A stretch of 36,634 nt of DNA from contig JAICJV010000023.1 in NCBI GenBank assembly GCA_025928265.1, positions 1-36,634 of the forward strand, written 5' to 3'. The notes beneath the pieces are model-generated. The model had not been told where the DNA came from and searched no databases. It was given only the letters and a program-made list of their open reading frames with translations. The DNA is from Thermoleophilaceae bacterium (GTDB lineage Bacteria; Actinomycetota; Thermoleophilia; Solirubrobacterales; Thermoleophilaceae). Of the stretch, positions 7,236 to 15,502 are shown piece by piece. Positions within the stretch are counted from its first letter, which is position 1. Every line of letters begins with the position of its first letter. The position numbers and the translations under genes were made by a program.

Positions 7236-8104
7236 CGCCGGACGCCCTCGACGAACGGGGTCGACGCGGTCCAGCCGAGCTCGCGCGCCGCACGCGCACC
7301 GCAGACCTCGGTCCCGGAGAAATCGCCCGCGCGCTTCTCCACGTGCAGGATGTCGATGTCGCCGACCAGGTCGCGCACGATGTCGGCTATCTCCCGGATC
7401 GTGACGCTCTCGTCGCCGACCAGGTTGTAGACGCGGTTGGCGGCGCACGGAGCGAGGGTCGCGCGCGCGACGCCGTCCGCGAGGTCCTCGACGTAGACGA
7501 AGCGGCGCGCCTGCGATCCGTCGCCCGCGATGGTCAGGGGCTCGCCGCCGAGCGCCTTCTTGACGAACGCGGGTACAACGGCGGCGGCGCGAGCGCGCGG
7601 GCCGAATGGGATGCCGAAGCGCAGGATGGTGCACTCGAGCCCGTACTGCTCCGTGTAGGCGCGGCAGTACATCTCGCTGGCGAGCTTCGTGGCGGTGTAT
7701 AGGTGGCTCGGCAGCTGGACGCTCGTCTCCTCGTCGGCGAGTCCCGGCTGGCCGTTGTAGACCCAGATCGTGGACCCGTACACAACGCGGCTCACGCCGG
7801 CGAGCCGCGCCGCCTCGAGCACGTGGAAGGTGCCGCGCGAGTTCACGGTCTCCGACCACGCGGGGTCGGCGGCCACCTGGTTGACGTCGGCGATCGCCGC
7901 CAGGTGGATGACGGCGTCGCATCCCTCGACCGCTTTGCGCACGTCGTCGGGGCACGTGAGGTCGCCGGTCACCGTCTCGACGTCCGGGTGCCAGGACGAC
8001 GGCACGATGTCGAAGATCCGCGGCTCGGCGCCGCGCTCGATCAGCTTGTCGACGACGTGGGATCCGATGAATCCCGCGCCGCCGGTCACGAGGACCTTGT
8101 TCAT
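7178..8104 (-). CDS. NAD-dependent sugar-nucleotide epimerase/dehydratase
   Basis: 308 residues from ATG 8104. It is an extended short-chain dehydrogenase acting on nucleotide sugars. The NAD motif VLVTGGAGFIGSHVV is at residues 4-18. The HLAAIADV loop follows, then the catalytic region GSTIWVYN ... YTATKLASE with the YxxxK pair, and later FGPRA, RRFVYVEDLA and the C-terminal EGVRRYVEW substrate segment. The ATG overlaps the aminotransferase stop as ATGA, so the two are translationally coupled and probably build one modified sugar for an envelope glycan. Its last 58 bases overlap the convergent deacetylase gene. The specific reaction (4-epimerase, 4,6-dehydratase or reductase) is not determined. 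Confidence 0.92.
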   Translation of the reverse strand: MNKVLVTGGAGFIGSHVVDKLIERGAEPRIFDIVPSSWHPDVETVTGDLTCPDDVRKAVEGCDAVIHLAAIADVNQVAADPAWSETVNSRGTFHVLEAARLAGVSRVVYGSTIWVYNGQPGLADEETSVQLPSHLYTATKLASEMYCRAYTEQYGLECTILRFGIPFGPRARAAAVVPAFVKKALGGEPLTIAGDGSQARRFVYVEDLADGVARATLAPCAANRVYNLVGDESVTIREIADIVRDLVGDIDILHVEKRAGDFSGTEVCGARAARELGWTASTPFVEGVRRYVEWVRTPSVDPDPDPVG

Positions 8105-9201
8105 GTGTCGGTCGGCTGCCTTTCGGGGCGGTAGTAGAGAGGGACGCACCAATGGTGGTCTGCGACCCAGTCGGAATTGGGCAAATCGACCGAGTGCCTC
8201 ATGATCCGGTGGCACGGCTGGTCGTAGACCTTGCCCGTCGAGCGCTCGATCGGATCGAACGTGACGTACTTGTAGAAGCCCGACGTCATCCCGTCCGGAA
8301 GCCGCAGGCGACCGGGGTGTACGGGGTCGAGGTGCTCGCGCGCCACGTCGTTCTTCCAGGCCACGATCTCCTCCAGCCGCTCCGCCTGCACGAGGCCGAT
8401 CGCGGCGGTGAACTCGCTGAGCCGGAAGTTGAGCCCGGCGACCGCGTGGTCCGGCTTGCCGTAGTTGCGGAACAGGCGCGCGAACTCGATCAGGTCGTTG
8501 TCGCGCGAGACGAGCGCGCCGCCCTCGCCGGTCGAGACGGTCTTCGTGGCATAGAACGAGTAGACGCCGGCGTCGCCGTAGGAGCCCGGGCGGCGGCCGT
8601 TCCAGTCGGCGCCGTGGGCGTGCGCGCAGTCCTCGAACAGGAAGATCCCCTCGGCGCGGCACAGCTCGGCGATCCGCTCCGAATCGAACGCGATGTGGCC
8701 GCCGATGTGCACGAGCATCACGGCGCGCGGCTTGTGCTCTGCGACCTTGCGCTCGAGGTCGTCGAACGACATGCAGAGGTCCTCGCGGTTGCAGTCCACG
8801 AACTCGACGTGCGCTCCGGCGTGGACTGCCGCCAGTGGCGTGGCCATGAACGTGTTCGACGGGCAGAGCACCGTCTGGCCCTTCACGCCCGCGTACTCGA
8901 GCGCGGCGAGCGCGCCGCCCGCCCAGCCGCCGAAGGCGACCGCGGGCAGCCCGTTCCACTGAGACCAGGCATCCTCGAAGCGGCGCGTGAGGTCGCCCTC
9001 CGACCAGCGCTGCGAGTCGATGATGCCGTCCCACAGCTCGTGCAGGCGCGCACGGTCTCGCTCGTCGAACCCGATTGCGAACGACGAGAAGTCGGGCGCG
9101 ACGGGTGACACTGCGGTTCCGGCGGGCTGCTGCTGCGGGTCGGCGGGGAGCTGTCCCTGCCGTGCCAAAGCGCGGCGATAGTACCAGCGAATCGGGCGCA
9201 T
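8101..9201 (-). CDS. DegT/DnrJ/EryC1-family sugar aminotransferase
   Basis: 366 residues from ATG 9201. It is a PLP enzyme that aminates keto-sugar nucleotides. Visible: GGWAGGALAALEY near the cofactor phosphate site, PSNTFMATPLAAVHAGA, the Asp of FEDCAHAHGA, and PLP lysine K220 in SFYATKTVSTGEGG, followed by RLFRNYGK and LNFRLSEFTAAIGL, all hallmarks of the family. The first 35 residues (RWYYRRALARQGQLPADPQQQPAG) are a basic then Pro/Gln-rich extension not typical of the family. A TATAGA box 8 bases upstream supports this start as leaderless. It is coupled to the epimerase by a 4-base overlap. Confidence 0.92.
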   Translation of the reverse strand: MRPIRWYYRRALARQGQLPADPQQQPAGTAVSPVAPDFSSFAIGFDERDRARLHELWDGIIDSQRWSEGDLTRRFEDAWSQWNGLPAVAFGGWAGGALAALEYAGVKGQTVLCPSNTFMATPLAAVHAGAHVEFVDCNREDLCMSFDDLERKVAEHKPRAVMLVHIGGHIAFDSERIAELCRAEGIFLFEDCAHAHGADWNGRRPGSYGDAGVYSFYATKTVSTGEGGALVSRDNDLIEFARLFRNYGKPDHAVAGLNFRLSEFTAAIGLVQAERLEEIVAWKNDVAREHLDPVHPGRLRLPDGMTSGFYKYVTFDPIERSTGKVYDQPCHRIMRHSVDLPNSDWVADHHWCVPLYYRPERQPTDT

Positions 9202-9209
9202 GAGCGAGC

Positions 9210-9215
9210 TCTATA
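9210..9215 (-). promoter_or_regulatory. -10 box of the aminotransferase-epimerase operon
   Basis: TATAGA on the minus strand (9215-9210) ends 8 bases before ATG 9201. There is no Shine-Dalgarno sequence, which fits a leaderless or near-leaderless transcript. Confidence 0.45.
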
Positions 9216-9255
9216 AGAGCGCATCCGCGCCCCATCCGGTGGCCGGATCCGCTGG

Positions 9256-9261
9256 TAGGCT
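9256..9261 (+). promoter_or_regulatory. -10 box for tRNA-Val
   Basis: TAGGCT lies 12 bases before the mature tRNA, the same spacing and nearly the same hexamer as in front of tRNA-Cys. Confidence 0.45.
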
Positions 9262-9273
9262 TGGCGGTCTCTC

Positions 9274-9346
9274 GCGCCGTTAGCTCAGTTGGGAGAGCAC
9301 CAGCTCGACAAGCTGGGGGTCGCTGGTTCGAGCCCAGCACGGCGCA
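9274..9346 (+). tRNA. tRNA-Val (anticodon GAC)
   Basis: A 73-base cloverleaf. Acceptor GCGCCGT (9274-9280) pairs with ACGGCGC (9339-9345) and the discriminator is A. The D arm is GCTC-AGTTGGGA-GAGC. Anticodon stem CCAGC/GCTGG surrounds TCGACAA, giving GAC at 9307-9309. The T arm is GCTGG-TTCGAGC-CCAGC. No CCA is encoded. Confidence 0.95.
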
Positions 9347-9440
9347 CTTCCCGCACGCCGCGTCCGAGTGGGCGCGCCGCCGCTCGCACCCGCAGTTTGA
9401 AGCGGCCCTCCGAAGGTGAGACTGCTCTCAGCGGGGGAAA

Positions 9441-10820
9441 GTGCGCAAGCGGGGAGCAGGAAGGGGAGCAGCGGCAGTCGCCACCATCGTCGCGGCGGCG
9501 GCGCTGGTTGCGCCCGCGGCCCAGGCCCTAAGCGTGGCAGGCGTGTCCGCGCCCGCCGACATCCCGGCCGCCCCGCAGGTGAGCAACCCGCTCCCGCCGC
9601 TGTCGACTGCAGTGCCGGTCGCGACGTCTCATCCGCCCGCGCCCGTGCCGGCGCCCGCCACGATCGCCTCGCCCTCTACGACGCCGTCCGTCGTCACGGC
9701 GGCCGCGCCGCTCCACGTGACTGTCACGTCCGGCGCCGCGGCTCCCGCAAGCGCGTCCGCGCCTTCGGCGGCGGGCGCACCCGCCGAGAGCACGCCCGGC
9801 CCGTCGGCCGCCGAGGTTCGCAGGCAACACGCCGCGCAGCAGACCCGCCGCCTCCGCCGCGCTGTGCTGCGGATGGAGGGCTGCCTCGCCTCGCTGCCCG
9901 CACGCCAGCACGACTACCTCACGCTGCGTGCCGGGCTCGGCCGCGGGCACCCGCTTGCGCGTGCCGCGGCGGCGAAGCGCGTGGGGCTCCCGCGGAGCAG
10001 GGCCCGCGCGTTCGAGCGCCGCGCTCTTCGCGCGCTGAAGGGCGTCTGCAGCGCCGGCGCAGGCGCCCCATCCGGCAGCGGCGCCGCGCACACGTCGTTC
10101 GCGGTCGCGGTAGCCCGCACGACCTCGGGCCTCCGCACGGCCCGGGTCGAGCCCGTGGCCGAGCGCACACAGGGCGAGCACCAGGTGCTCGGCGTGCGCG
10201 AGTCGCACCGTCAGCCGCAGCAGGGGGGCGAGGGAAAGAGCAAGGTGGCTCCCTCCGTCATCGGGCGAACGACCGGCGCCATTCCGAGACCACCGGCCGG
10301 CAACTCGCCGAGCGAGCTCTGGATCGTGGCCGCCCTGGCCGCGCTCGCGGCGCTGGCGGGAGCCGCGCTGGTGCGCAGGCGCGCAAGCAGGTTCGACTTC
10401 GCCGTCGCGCTTCCGCCCGAGGCTGCGGCGGGAGCAGCCGGGGCGGGCGCAGCCGTCACAGCCGCTCCGCCGGCCGACCCATCGCAGCAGCTCGTCAGCG
10501 ATGCGCTCGCGGCGCTCAGCTGGGGCGACGTGGAGGGCGCCGCCGAGCGGGTGCACCCCGACGTCCGCTGGCCGGATCCCGGAAACGGGACCATCGAGGG
10601 CCGCGACCAGTTCGAGGAGTACTGGAACAGGCGCCTCGCGGCGGTGAGCATCGACATCGAGCCCGTGAGCTTCGAGCGCCGCAACGGCGAGCTGCTGGTG
10701 GAGGTCAACGAGATCGTCCGCAGCCGGATGACCCACACGATGATCGGCGAGTACCACGCCGTACGGCGGTTCAGCTTCCGCGACGGGCTGATCGCCGAGA
10801 TGAAGCACGGCCGCGCCTAG
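9441..10820 (+). CDS. exported membrane protein: sigma-70 region-4-like domain outside, SnoaL/NTF2-like domain inside
   Basis: 459 residues from GTG 9441; GGGGGA just upstream is a close ribosome binding site. Residues 1-30 are a signal peptide ending in AQA. Residues about 31-125 are Pro/Ala/Ser/Thr-rich. Residues about 130-195 contain LASLPARQHDYLTLRAGLG, then AAAKRVGLPRSRARAFERRALRALK. This follows the pattern of sigma-70 region 4 (LPxRExxVLxLRxGL...LGVSRxRVRxIExxALRKLR), with Cys on both sides. After a hydrophilic linker, one membrane helix (about 295-315) is followed by RRR, so the C-terminus should be cytoplasmic. Residues about 350-455 form a SnoaL/NTF2-like domain (LAALSWGDVEGAAERVHPDVRW). 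The layout is seen directly; its role is unknown. The cyclic-di-GMP enzyme gene lies 50 bases downstream. Confidence 0.85.
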   Translation: MRKRGAGRGAAAVATIVAAAALVAPAAQALSVAGVSAPADIPAAPQVSNPLPPLSTAVPVATSHPPAPVPAPATIASPSTTPSVVTAAAPLHVTVTSGAAAPASASAPSAAGAPAESTPGPSAAEVRRQHAAQQTRRLRRAVLRMEGCLASLPARQHDYLTLRAGLGRGHPLARAAAAKRVGLPRSRARAFERRALRALKGVCSAGAGAPSGSGAAHTSFAVAVARTTSGLRTARVEPVAERTQGEHQVLGVRESHRQPQQGGEGKSKVAPSVIGRTTGAIPRPPAGNSPSELWIVAALAALAALAGAALVRRRASRFDFAVALPPEAAAGAAGAGAAVTAAPPADPSQQLVSDALAALSWGDVEGAAERVHPDVRWPDPGNGTIEGRDQFEEYWNRRLAAVSIDIEPVSFERRNGELLVEVNEIVRSRMTHTMIGEYHAVRRFSFRDGLIAEMKHGRA

Positions 10821-10870
10821 AGTCCCCGCTTCAGGGCCTCCGCGCCAGTGCCGATAGGCACGGAAGGCTG

Positions 10871-13669
10871 ATGAGACGGCTCCTGACCACGCGGCTGCTT
10901 GCCGGCGCTGGTGCGCTGCTCGTCGTCCTGCACGTGTGGCACGACGTCTTCGGCCTGGGCGACGCCGCGATCAACCGCGCATTCGGCGCGTGGTTCATGC
11001 CCGTGGCCTTTCTCGGCAGCGCCGTCGCAATCCTCGAGCGCGCCCGCGGGCTGCGACGCGGGCGCCTCCCGTGGCTGCTCCTGGGCGGCGGCCTGAGCCT
11101 GTATGCCGCAGCCGGGATCTACTACACGGTGGCCGACTCGCTGGGCCCGGCGCCGGTGTTCCCGTCGTTCGCGGACGCGCTCTACCTCAGCTTCTATCCG
11201 CTCGCGCTCGCGGGGCTCGTGACGCTTGCCCGTTCGCGCTTCACGGGCCTCGGCGTGGTGGTCTGGCTCGATGGCGCGATCGTCGGCTCGGCAGCCGCGG
11301 CCGCGGCCGCGGCGCTCGTCTTCCAGCCCGTCTTCGACGCGACGATCGGCAGCGGCGCCGCAGGCATCGCGCGGTTCGCCTACCCGGTCGGGGACCTCAT
11401 CTGCCTCGGGGTGGTCGTGACCGCATGGGCCCTCGCCGCGAAGGGCGAGCGGCGCGTTTGGGGCCTGCTCTGCCTCGGCTTCGCGATGCTTGCCGCCGCT
11501 GACGGCCTCTATGTGCTCCGGGCGGGTCTCGGCGGGTGGGAGCAGGGTGGCCCGGGCGACATCCCCTACGGGGTGGCGACGACGCTGTTGGCCTGCGCGG
11601 CCTGGGTCGCCCGCGGCCGCTTCGCGCGCGGCCGGGTAGGTGCGGAGGGCGACGGGCTGCTCCTGCCGGTCGTCTGCGGCCTGGTGGCGCTCACGCTGGC
11701 GGGCTACGCGGCGTTCGCCTATCTGAACCCGCTCGCCACGGTGCTCAGCCTGATCGCGCTGCTGGCGCTCGTGCTGCGGCTCGCGACCACGTTCAGCCGC
11801 CTCAACCGGCGCTCGACAGCGCTCGCCGTCATCGCCGCCACCGACCCGCTCACCCAGCTCGCCAACCATCGCTCGGTGCATGAGCGGCTGGCGCAGGAGA
11901 CCGAGCGCGCGCGGGCGCTGCGCACGCCGCTGTCGGTGATCGCGCTCGACCTCGACCACTTCAAGGCGGTCAACGACACCTACGGCCACACCGAGGGTGA
12001 CGCCGCGCTCCAGGCGGTCGCGCGGGAGCTCGCGGGCCAGGGCCGTACGGGCGACCTGGTCGGGCGCATCGGCGGCGAGGAGTTCGTGCTCGTGCTGCCG
12101 GGCGCCGGCCCGGACGAGGCCGTGCAGATCGCGGAGCGCTGTCGCGCCGCGGTCGGCGACCTCGCCGTCGAGGGTCACGCGCTTGCGTGTTCCGCCGGCG
12201 TGGCCTGCTACCCCGTCGACGACGAGAACGGCGCTCGCCTCCTCGAGCTGGCCGACGGCGCGCTGTACTGGGCCAAGCGCTCCGGCCGCGGCCAGACGCG
12301 CCGCTACGACCCGGGCGAGGTCGTGCTCCTGTCGGGCGCCGAGCAGAGCGCCCAGATCCACGAGGTCTTGGCGAGCGACGACGCCGTGGAGATCGTGTTC
12401 CAGCCGATCGTCGAGCTCGCGACGGGACGTGTGGCCGGCTATGAGGCCCTGAGCCGCTTCGTCGGCGTCGGCCCGGAGCGTGGCCCGAGCGAGTGGTTCG
12501 CGCAGGCGCGCCGCTGCGGGCTCGCGCCGCAGCTCGAGGCGAGGGCGATCCGCGCGGCACTGGAGATAGAGGGCCGCCCGCGCGACACCTTCCTGTCGCT
12601 CAACGTGAGCCCGCGTTCGCTCCTCTCGCCCGACGTCCTCGCGGCCCTCCCCGACGATCTCGGCGACGTCGTGATCGAGCTGACCGAGGACGAGGTGTGC
12701 GCTGCCGGCCATGCGCTCGATTCGCGGCTCGACCTGCTCCGCGCTCGCGGCGCGCGCATCGCCGTCGACGACGCGGGCGCCGGGTACGCGGGACTCCAGC
12801 AGCTCATCCGCATCAAGCCGGAGATCCTCAAGATCGACCGCTCGCTGGTGCACGGTGTCGACTCGGACCCGTCGAAGCGAGCGCTGCTCGAGTCGTTCGC
12901 ACGTTTCGCGAGCACCACCGGGACGGCGATCTGCGGCGAGGGCGTGGAGACCGCCGCCGAGATGCGGATCCTCACGAAGGTCGACATGACCTACGCGCAG
13001 GGATTCGTGCTCGCGCAGCCCGCCGCGAGATGGCCCGGCATCAGCGCGACGATGGCCGAGGAGGCCACCGCGGAGGTGAGCGCCGGCATGCGCCTCGCCC
13101 CGACCCGGGGCGAGATCGGCCTCGGCGACGTGAGCGAGACGCTCGTGCGCATCCGCTCGCGCGCCGGCCTCGACGCCGCGCTCGCGCCGATCGGGCGCCT
13201 TCTGAACGCGGACGGGGTGGTGGTGTCGCGCGTGCTCCCGGAACTGCGCGCCGTCGAGACGGTCTCCGGCAGCGAGCAGTTCCCGGCCGGCGAACGGTTC
13301 CGCCTCGAGGACTACCCGACGACCGAGCACGTGGTGGCCGAGCAGGTCATCGGCCAGCTGATCGCCGGCGACCCCGCGGCCGACGCTGCCGAACTGGGGC
13401 TCCTGAGCGACTCCGGCCACCGTGCGCTGCTGCTCGCGCCGGTGGTGTTCCGCGGGGCCACCGTGGGTCTCGTCGAGCTGTACCGGAAGGCCCCGCAGCC
13501 ATGGACGCGGGCCGAGATCGACCAGGCGCGCGTGCTCGCCCACCAGCTCGGCGCGGCGATTCACGGAGGCCTCGGCGACGAGCTGCCGTGGACGCCGGAG
13601 ACAGTCGTTTCACCCTCCCCCAAAGCGGGGATACCCGAGTCGAGCAACGAGGGGAAGGAACGGGGATGA
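10871..13669 (+). CDS. membrane GGDEF-EAL-GAF cyclic-di-GMP enzyme
   Basis: 932 residues from ATG 10871, with GGAAGG at 10862-10867. About nine membrane helices (1-315) form a sensor module I cannot name. The GGDEF domain (322-480) has the intact GGEEF active site near 401 and an RTGD inhibitory I-site five residues before it, so it should make cyclic-di-GMP and be product-inhibited. The EAL domain (about 500-740) keeps EAL (near 524), NVSP, ELTED, DD in VDDAGAGY, LKIDRSLV, GEGVE and YAQGF, so it should also hydrolyse cyclic-di-GMP. DDAG replaces the common DDFG. A C-terminal GAF-like domain (about 745-905) probably senses a ligand. Both activities look competent, so the net direction depends on the sensors. 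Its stop overlaps the next start (ATGA). Confidence 0.93.
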   Translation: MRRLLTTRLLAGAGALLVVLHVWHDVFGLGDAAINRAFGAWFMPVAFLGSAVAILERARGLRRGRLPWLLLGGGLSLYAAAGIYYTVADSLGPAPVFPSFADALYLSFYPLALAGLVTLARSRFTGLGVVVWLDGAIVGSAAAAAAAALVFQPVFDATIGSGAAGIARFAYPVGDLICLGVVVTAWALAAKGERRVWGLLCLGFAMLAAADGLYVLRAGLGGWEQGGPGDIPYGVATTLLACAAWVARGRFARGRVGAEGDGLLLPVVCGLVALTLAGYAAFAYLNPLATVLSLIALLALVLRLATTFSRLNRRSTALAVIAATDPLTQLANHRSVHERLAQETERARALRTPLSVIALDLDHFKAVNDTYGHTEGDAALQAVARELAGQGRTGDLVGRIGGEEFVLVLPGAGPDEAVQIAERCRAAVGDLAVEGHALACSAGVACYPVDDENGARLLELADGALYWAKRSGRGQTRRYDPGEVVLLSGAEQSAQIHEVLASDDAVEIVFQPIVELATGRVAGYEALSRFVGVGPERGPSEWFAQARRCGLAPQLEARAIRAALEIEGRPRDTFLSLNVSPRSLLSPDVLAALPDDLGDVVIELTEDEVCAAGHALDSRLDLLRARGARIAVDDAGAGYAGLQQLIRIKPEILKIDRSLVHGVDSDPSKRALLESFARFASTTGTAICGEGVETAAEMRILTKVDMTYAQGFVLAQPAARWPGISATMAEEATAEVSAGMRLAPTRGEIGLGDVSETLVRIRSRAGLDAALAPIGRLLNADGVVVSRVLPELRAVETVSGSEQFPAGERFRLEDYPTTEHVVAEQVIGQLIAGDPAADAAELGLLSDSGHRALLLAPVVFRGATVGLVELYRKAPQPWTRAEIDQARVLAHQLGAAIHGGLGDELPWTPETVVSPSPKAGIPESSNEGKERG

Positions 13670-13860
13670 GCGACGGCCTGCCGAGGAGCTTCCAGTACGA
13701 GCACTGCGACGTCCCGGACGGCGTCGCCCTGGCGGACTGGGAACGGCGGACGGCGCGTCCCGAGCGGCGCCGCGCTCAGCTCACCGGCGGGTTCCTGGCG
13801 GCGGTCGCGACGCTCGCGCCGATCGTCCTCTCCGTGCGCGGCGCGCGCACCCATCGCTAG
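13666..13860 (+). CDS. small membrane protein coupled to the cyclic-di-GMP enzyme
   Basis: 64 residues. ATG 13666 overlaps the upstream stop by 4 bases, and GGGGAAGGAACGGGG provides a purine-rich ribosome binding site. The N-terminal half is polar (PRSFQYEHCDVPDGVALADWERRTARPERRR). One membrane helix follows (QLTGGFLAAVATLAPIVLSV) and a short basic tail. No family is recognised. The overlap suggests coexpression with, and perhaps modulation of, the GGDEF-EAL protein. Confidence 0.72.
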   Translation: MSDGLPRSFQYEHCDVPDGVALADWERRTARPERRRAQLTGGFLAAVATLAPIVLSVRGARTHR

Positions 13861-13890
13861 ACAACCGCCGCACACGTAAGACTTCCGCGG

Positions 13891-14136
13891 GTGGCGTCCT
13901 CACCGATGATCCCCCTCGGCTACGGCAAGTTCGTGCGCGCCGATCGCATCTTCGCCGTCGTGCCGATCGAGTCCGACGATCGCGGCGACGGGCGCCGCAC
14001 CTATGTGCACGTCGACGGGATCGACGAGCCGATCGTGGCGTCGCGGTCGGAGCGCGCGATCCTGGCCGACCTCCAGCAGCTCGAGCCGCGGAGGCGCCGG
14101 CAGACGCCGCCCGGCCAGGGCGAGCTTCCGGTGTAG
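13891..14136 (+). CDS. RemA/DUF370-like small protein
   Basis: 81 residues from GTG 13891; ATG 13906 (MIPLGYGKF...) is an alternative start. Neither has a ribosome binding site, but TAAGAC lies 8 bases before the GTG, which would suit a leaderless mRNA. The run GYGKFVRADRIFAVVPIES, then GRRTYVHVDGIDEPIVASRSERAIL, follows the RemA pattern (GFGN...R..AIVSPES...GRRT..V...D...I.S...ET), with the middle section shortened. RemA proteins are DNA-binding regulators of matrix genes in Bacillus. The family match is tentative. It sits 2 bases before the phosphoesterase gene and just after the cyclic-di-GMP gene, a neighbourhood that would suit surface or biofilm control. Confidence 0.7.
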   Translation: MASSPMIPLGYGKFVRADRIFAVVPIESDDRGDGRRTYVHVDGIDEPIVASRSERAILADLQQLEPRRRRQTPPGQGELPV

Positions 14137-14138
14137 CG

Positions 14139-14825
14139 ATGATCGCGATCCTCTACGACATCCACGGCAACCTGCCCGCGCTCGAGGCGGTGCTCGCGGA
14201 CGCGCGCGCCGCGGGGGCCGACCGGTTCATCCTCGGCGGCGACTACGCGCTCTTCGGGCCGTGGCCGCAGGAGACGGTGGAGGCCCTGCGCGAGCTCGAC
14301 GCGGAGTGGCTGCGCGGAAACGGCGAGCGCTGGACCGCGCATCCGGGCGACGCGCCCCAGGACGACGTGGTGCAGGGCGCCATCCGTGCATGCCGCGAGC
14401 GTCTCGGCTCGGAGGTCTGCAGCGAGCTGGCGGTGCTGCCGTTCGACCTCTGCCGCGACGGCGTCCGGTACGTGCACGCATCGCCCGTCTCAGACGTGCG
14501 CAGCTTCGGACCCGAGCACGACGACTCGGAGGAGGAGATGCTCGAGGGCGTGATGGAGACGCGGCTCGTCTTCGGGCACTCGCATCTGCCGTTCAAGCGC
14601 AACGCGAAGGCGGGTATCGAACTGGTGAACCCGGGTAGCGTCGGTATGCCATTCGACGACGATCCCCGGGCCGCCTATGCGATCGTCGCGGATGGGGGCG
14701 AGGTTGAGCTTCGCCGTGTGGAGTACGACCACATGCAGACCGTCCAGGCGGTTCGCGACCGCTTCAGCGGCCCGTTCGCCGAGAAGGTGGCGGAGCGCAT
14801 CGAGCGAGCACGCTTCGTCCCGTAG
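14139..14825 (+). CDS. YfcE/MJ0936-type metallophosphoesterase
   Basis: 228 residues from ATG 14139, two bases after the previous stop. The calcineurin-like metal motifs are in order: YDIHGN at the start (D-x-H), GGDYALFGPWP, GNGER (in place of GNHE), a His in YVHASP, VFGHSHLPF and NPGSVGMP. It is a soluble cytoplasmic phosphodiesterase of the single-domain class that hydrolyses small phosphoesters with two divalent metals. The substrate cannot be read from sequence. No Shine-Dalgarno is visible, so it probably relies on coupling with the RemA-like gene. Confidence 0.9.
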   Translation: MIAILYDIHGNLPALEAVLADARAAGADRFILGGDYALFGPWPQETVEALRELDAEWLRGNGERWTAHPGDAPQDDVVQGAIRACRERLGSEVCSELAVLPFDLCRDGVRYVHASPVSDVRSFGPEHDDSEEEMLEGVMETRLVFGHSHLPFKRNAKAGIELVNPGSVGMPFDDDPRAAYAIVADGGEVELRRVEYDHMQTVQAVRDRFSGPFAEKVAERIERARFVP

Positions 14826-14831
14826 CGTGGC

Positions 14832-14837
14832 TATATT
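14832..14837 (+). promoter_or_regulatory. possible -10 box of the phosphate-transport operon
   Basis: TATATT is the only AT-rich hexamer in the 53-base gap before the DUF47 gene and lies 41 bases before its ATG. No convincing -35 is seen. It is followed by a strong ribosome binding site, unlike the leaderless genes nearby. Confidence 0.4.
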
Positions 14838-14878
14838 GCGGCTCGCAGTCCCAATCGCCGCCATCAGGAGGGAACCCC

Positions 14879-15502
14879 ATGCGCCTGTCACAGGTGCTCG
14901 TGTCCCGGGACCGCCAGTTCTTCGACCTGTTCGAGGAAGCGGCCGGGAACAATCAGCGTGCAGCGGACCTGCTCGATCAGATGCTGCGCCATTACCCCGA
15001 GCGGGCCGAGCTGGCGCGCGACATCCTGATCTGCGAGCAGGAGGGCGACCGGATCACGCACGACATCATCCGGCGCCTCAACGAGATGTTCGTCACGCCG
15101 ATCGACCGCGAGGACATCTACCAGCTGGCCTCCGCGCTCGACGACATCGCCGACTACACCGAGGAGGTCGCGGACTACCTCGGCCTCTATCGAGTCGAGG
15201 CGCCGTTCGAGCAGGCGCAGCGGCTCGCGCACGTGTTGCTCCAGTGCACGCGCCAGCTCGCAGAGGCGATGCCGCGGCTGCGCGACTTCGACGACATCTC
15301 GCACTTCACCGTCGAGGTCAACCGCCTCGAGAACGACGGTGACCGGATCACGCGTGAGGCGATGGCGGCGCTGTTCGACAACGGGATCGACCCGATGGTC
15401 GTGATCCGCTGGAAGGACATCTACGAGCGCCTCGAGAACGCGATCGACGCGTGCGAGACCGTCGCGAACATCCTCGAGGGGATCGTCATCAAGAACTCCT
15501 GA
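14879..15502 (+). CDS. DUF47 (PhoU-like) Pit-accessory protein
   Basis: 207 residues from ATG 14879, with AGGAGG at 14867-14872 (6-base spacing). The protein is wholly helical and fits the PhoU-like four-helix repeat of the TIGR00153/DUF47 family: FFDLFEEAAGNN, then EQEGDRITHDIIRRLNEMFVTPIDREDIYQLASALDDIADY, and a second repeat ending ENDGDRITREAM...IRWKDIYERLENAIDACETVANILE. The acidic E/D clusters are the metal-binding sites of the fold. It is cytoplasmic and likely gates or regulates the Pit transporter, whose gene overlaps it by one base (TGATG). Confidence 0.93.
   Translation: MRLSQVLVSRDRQFFDLFEEAAGNNQRAADLLDQMLRHYPERAELARDILICEQEGDRITHDIIRRLNEMFVTPIDREDIYQLASALDDIADYTEEVADYLGLYRVEAPFEQAQRLAHVLLQCTRQLAEAMPRLRDFDDISHFTVEVNRLENDGDRITREAMAALFDNGIDPMVVIRWKDIYERLENAIDACETVANILEGIVIKNS

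Noticed and set aside
10817-13564. 915-codon minus-strand frame opposite the GGDEF-EAL gene
   Set aside because: Low-complexity Arg/Glu/His composition with no domain, and fully antisense to a well-supported multidomain gene.
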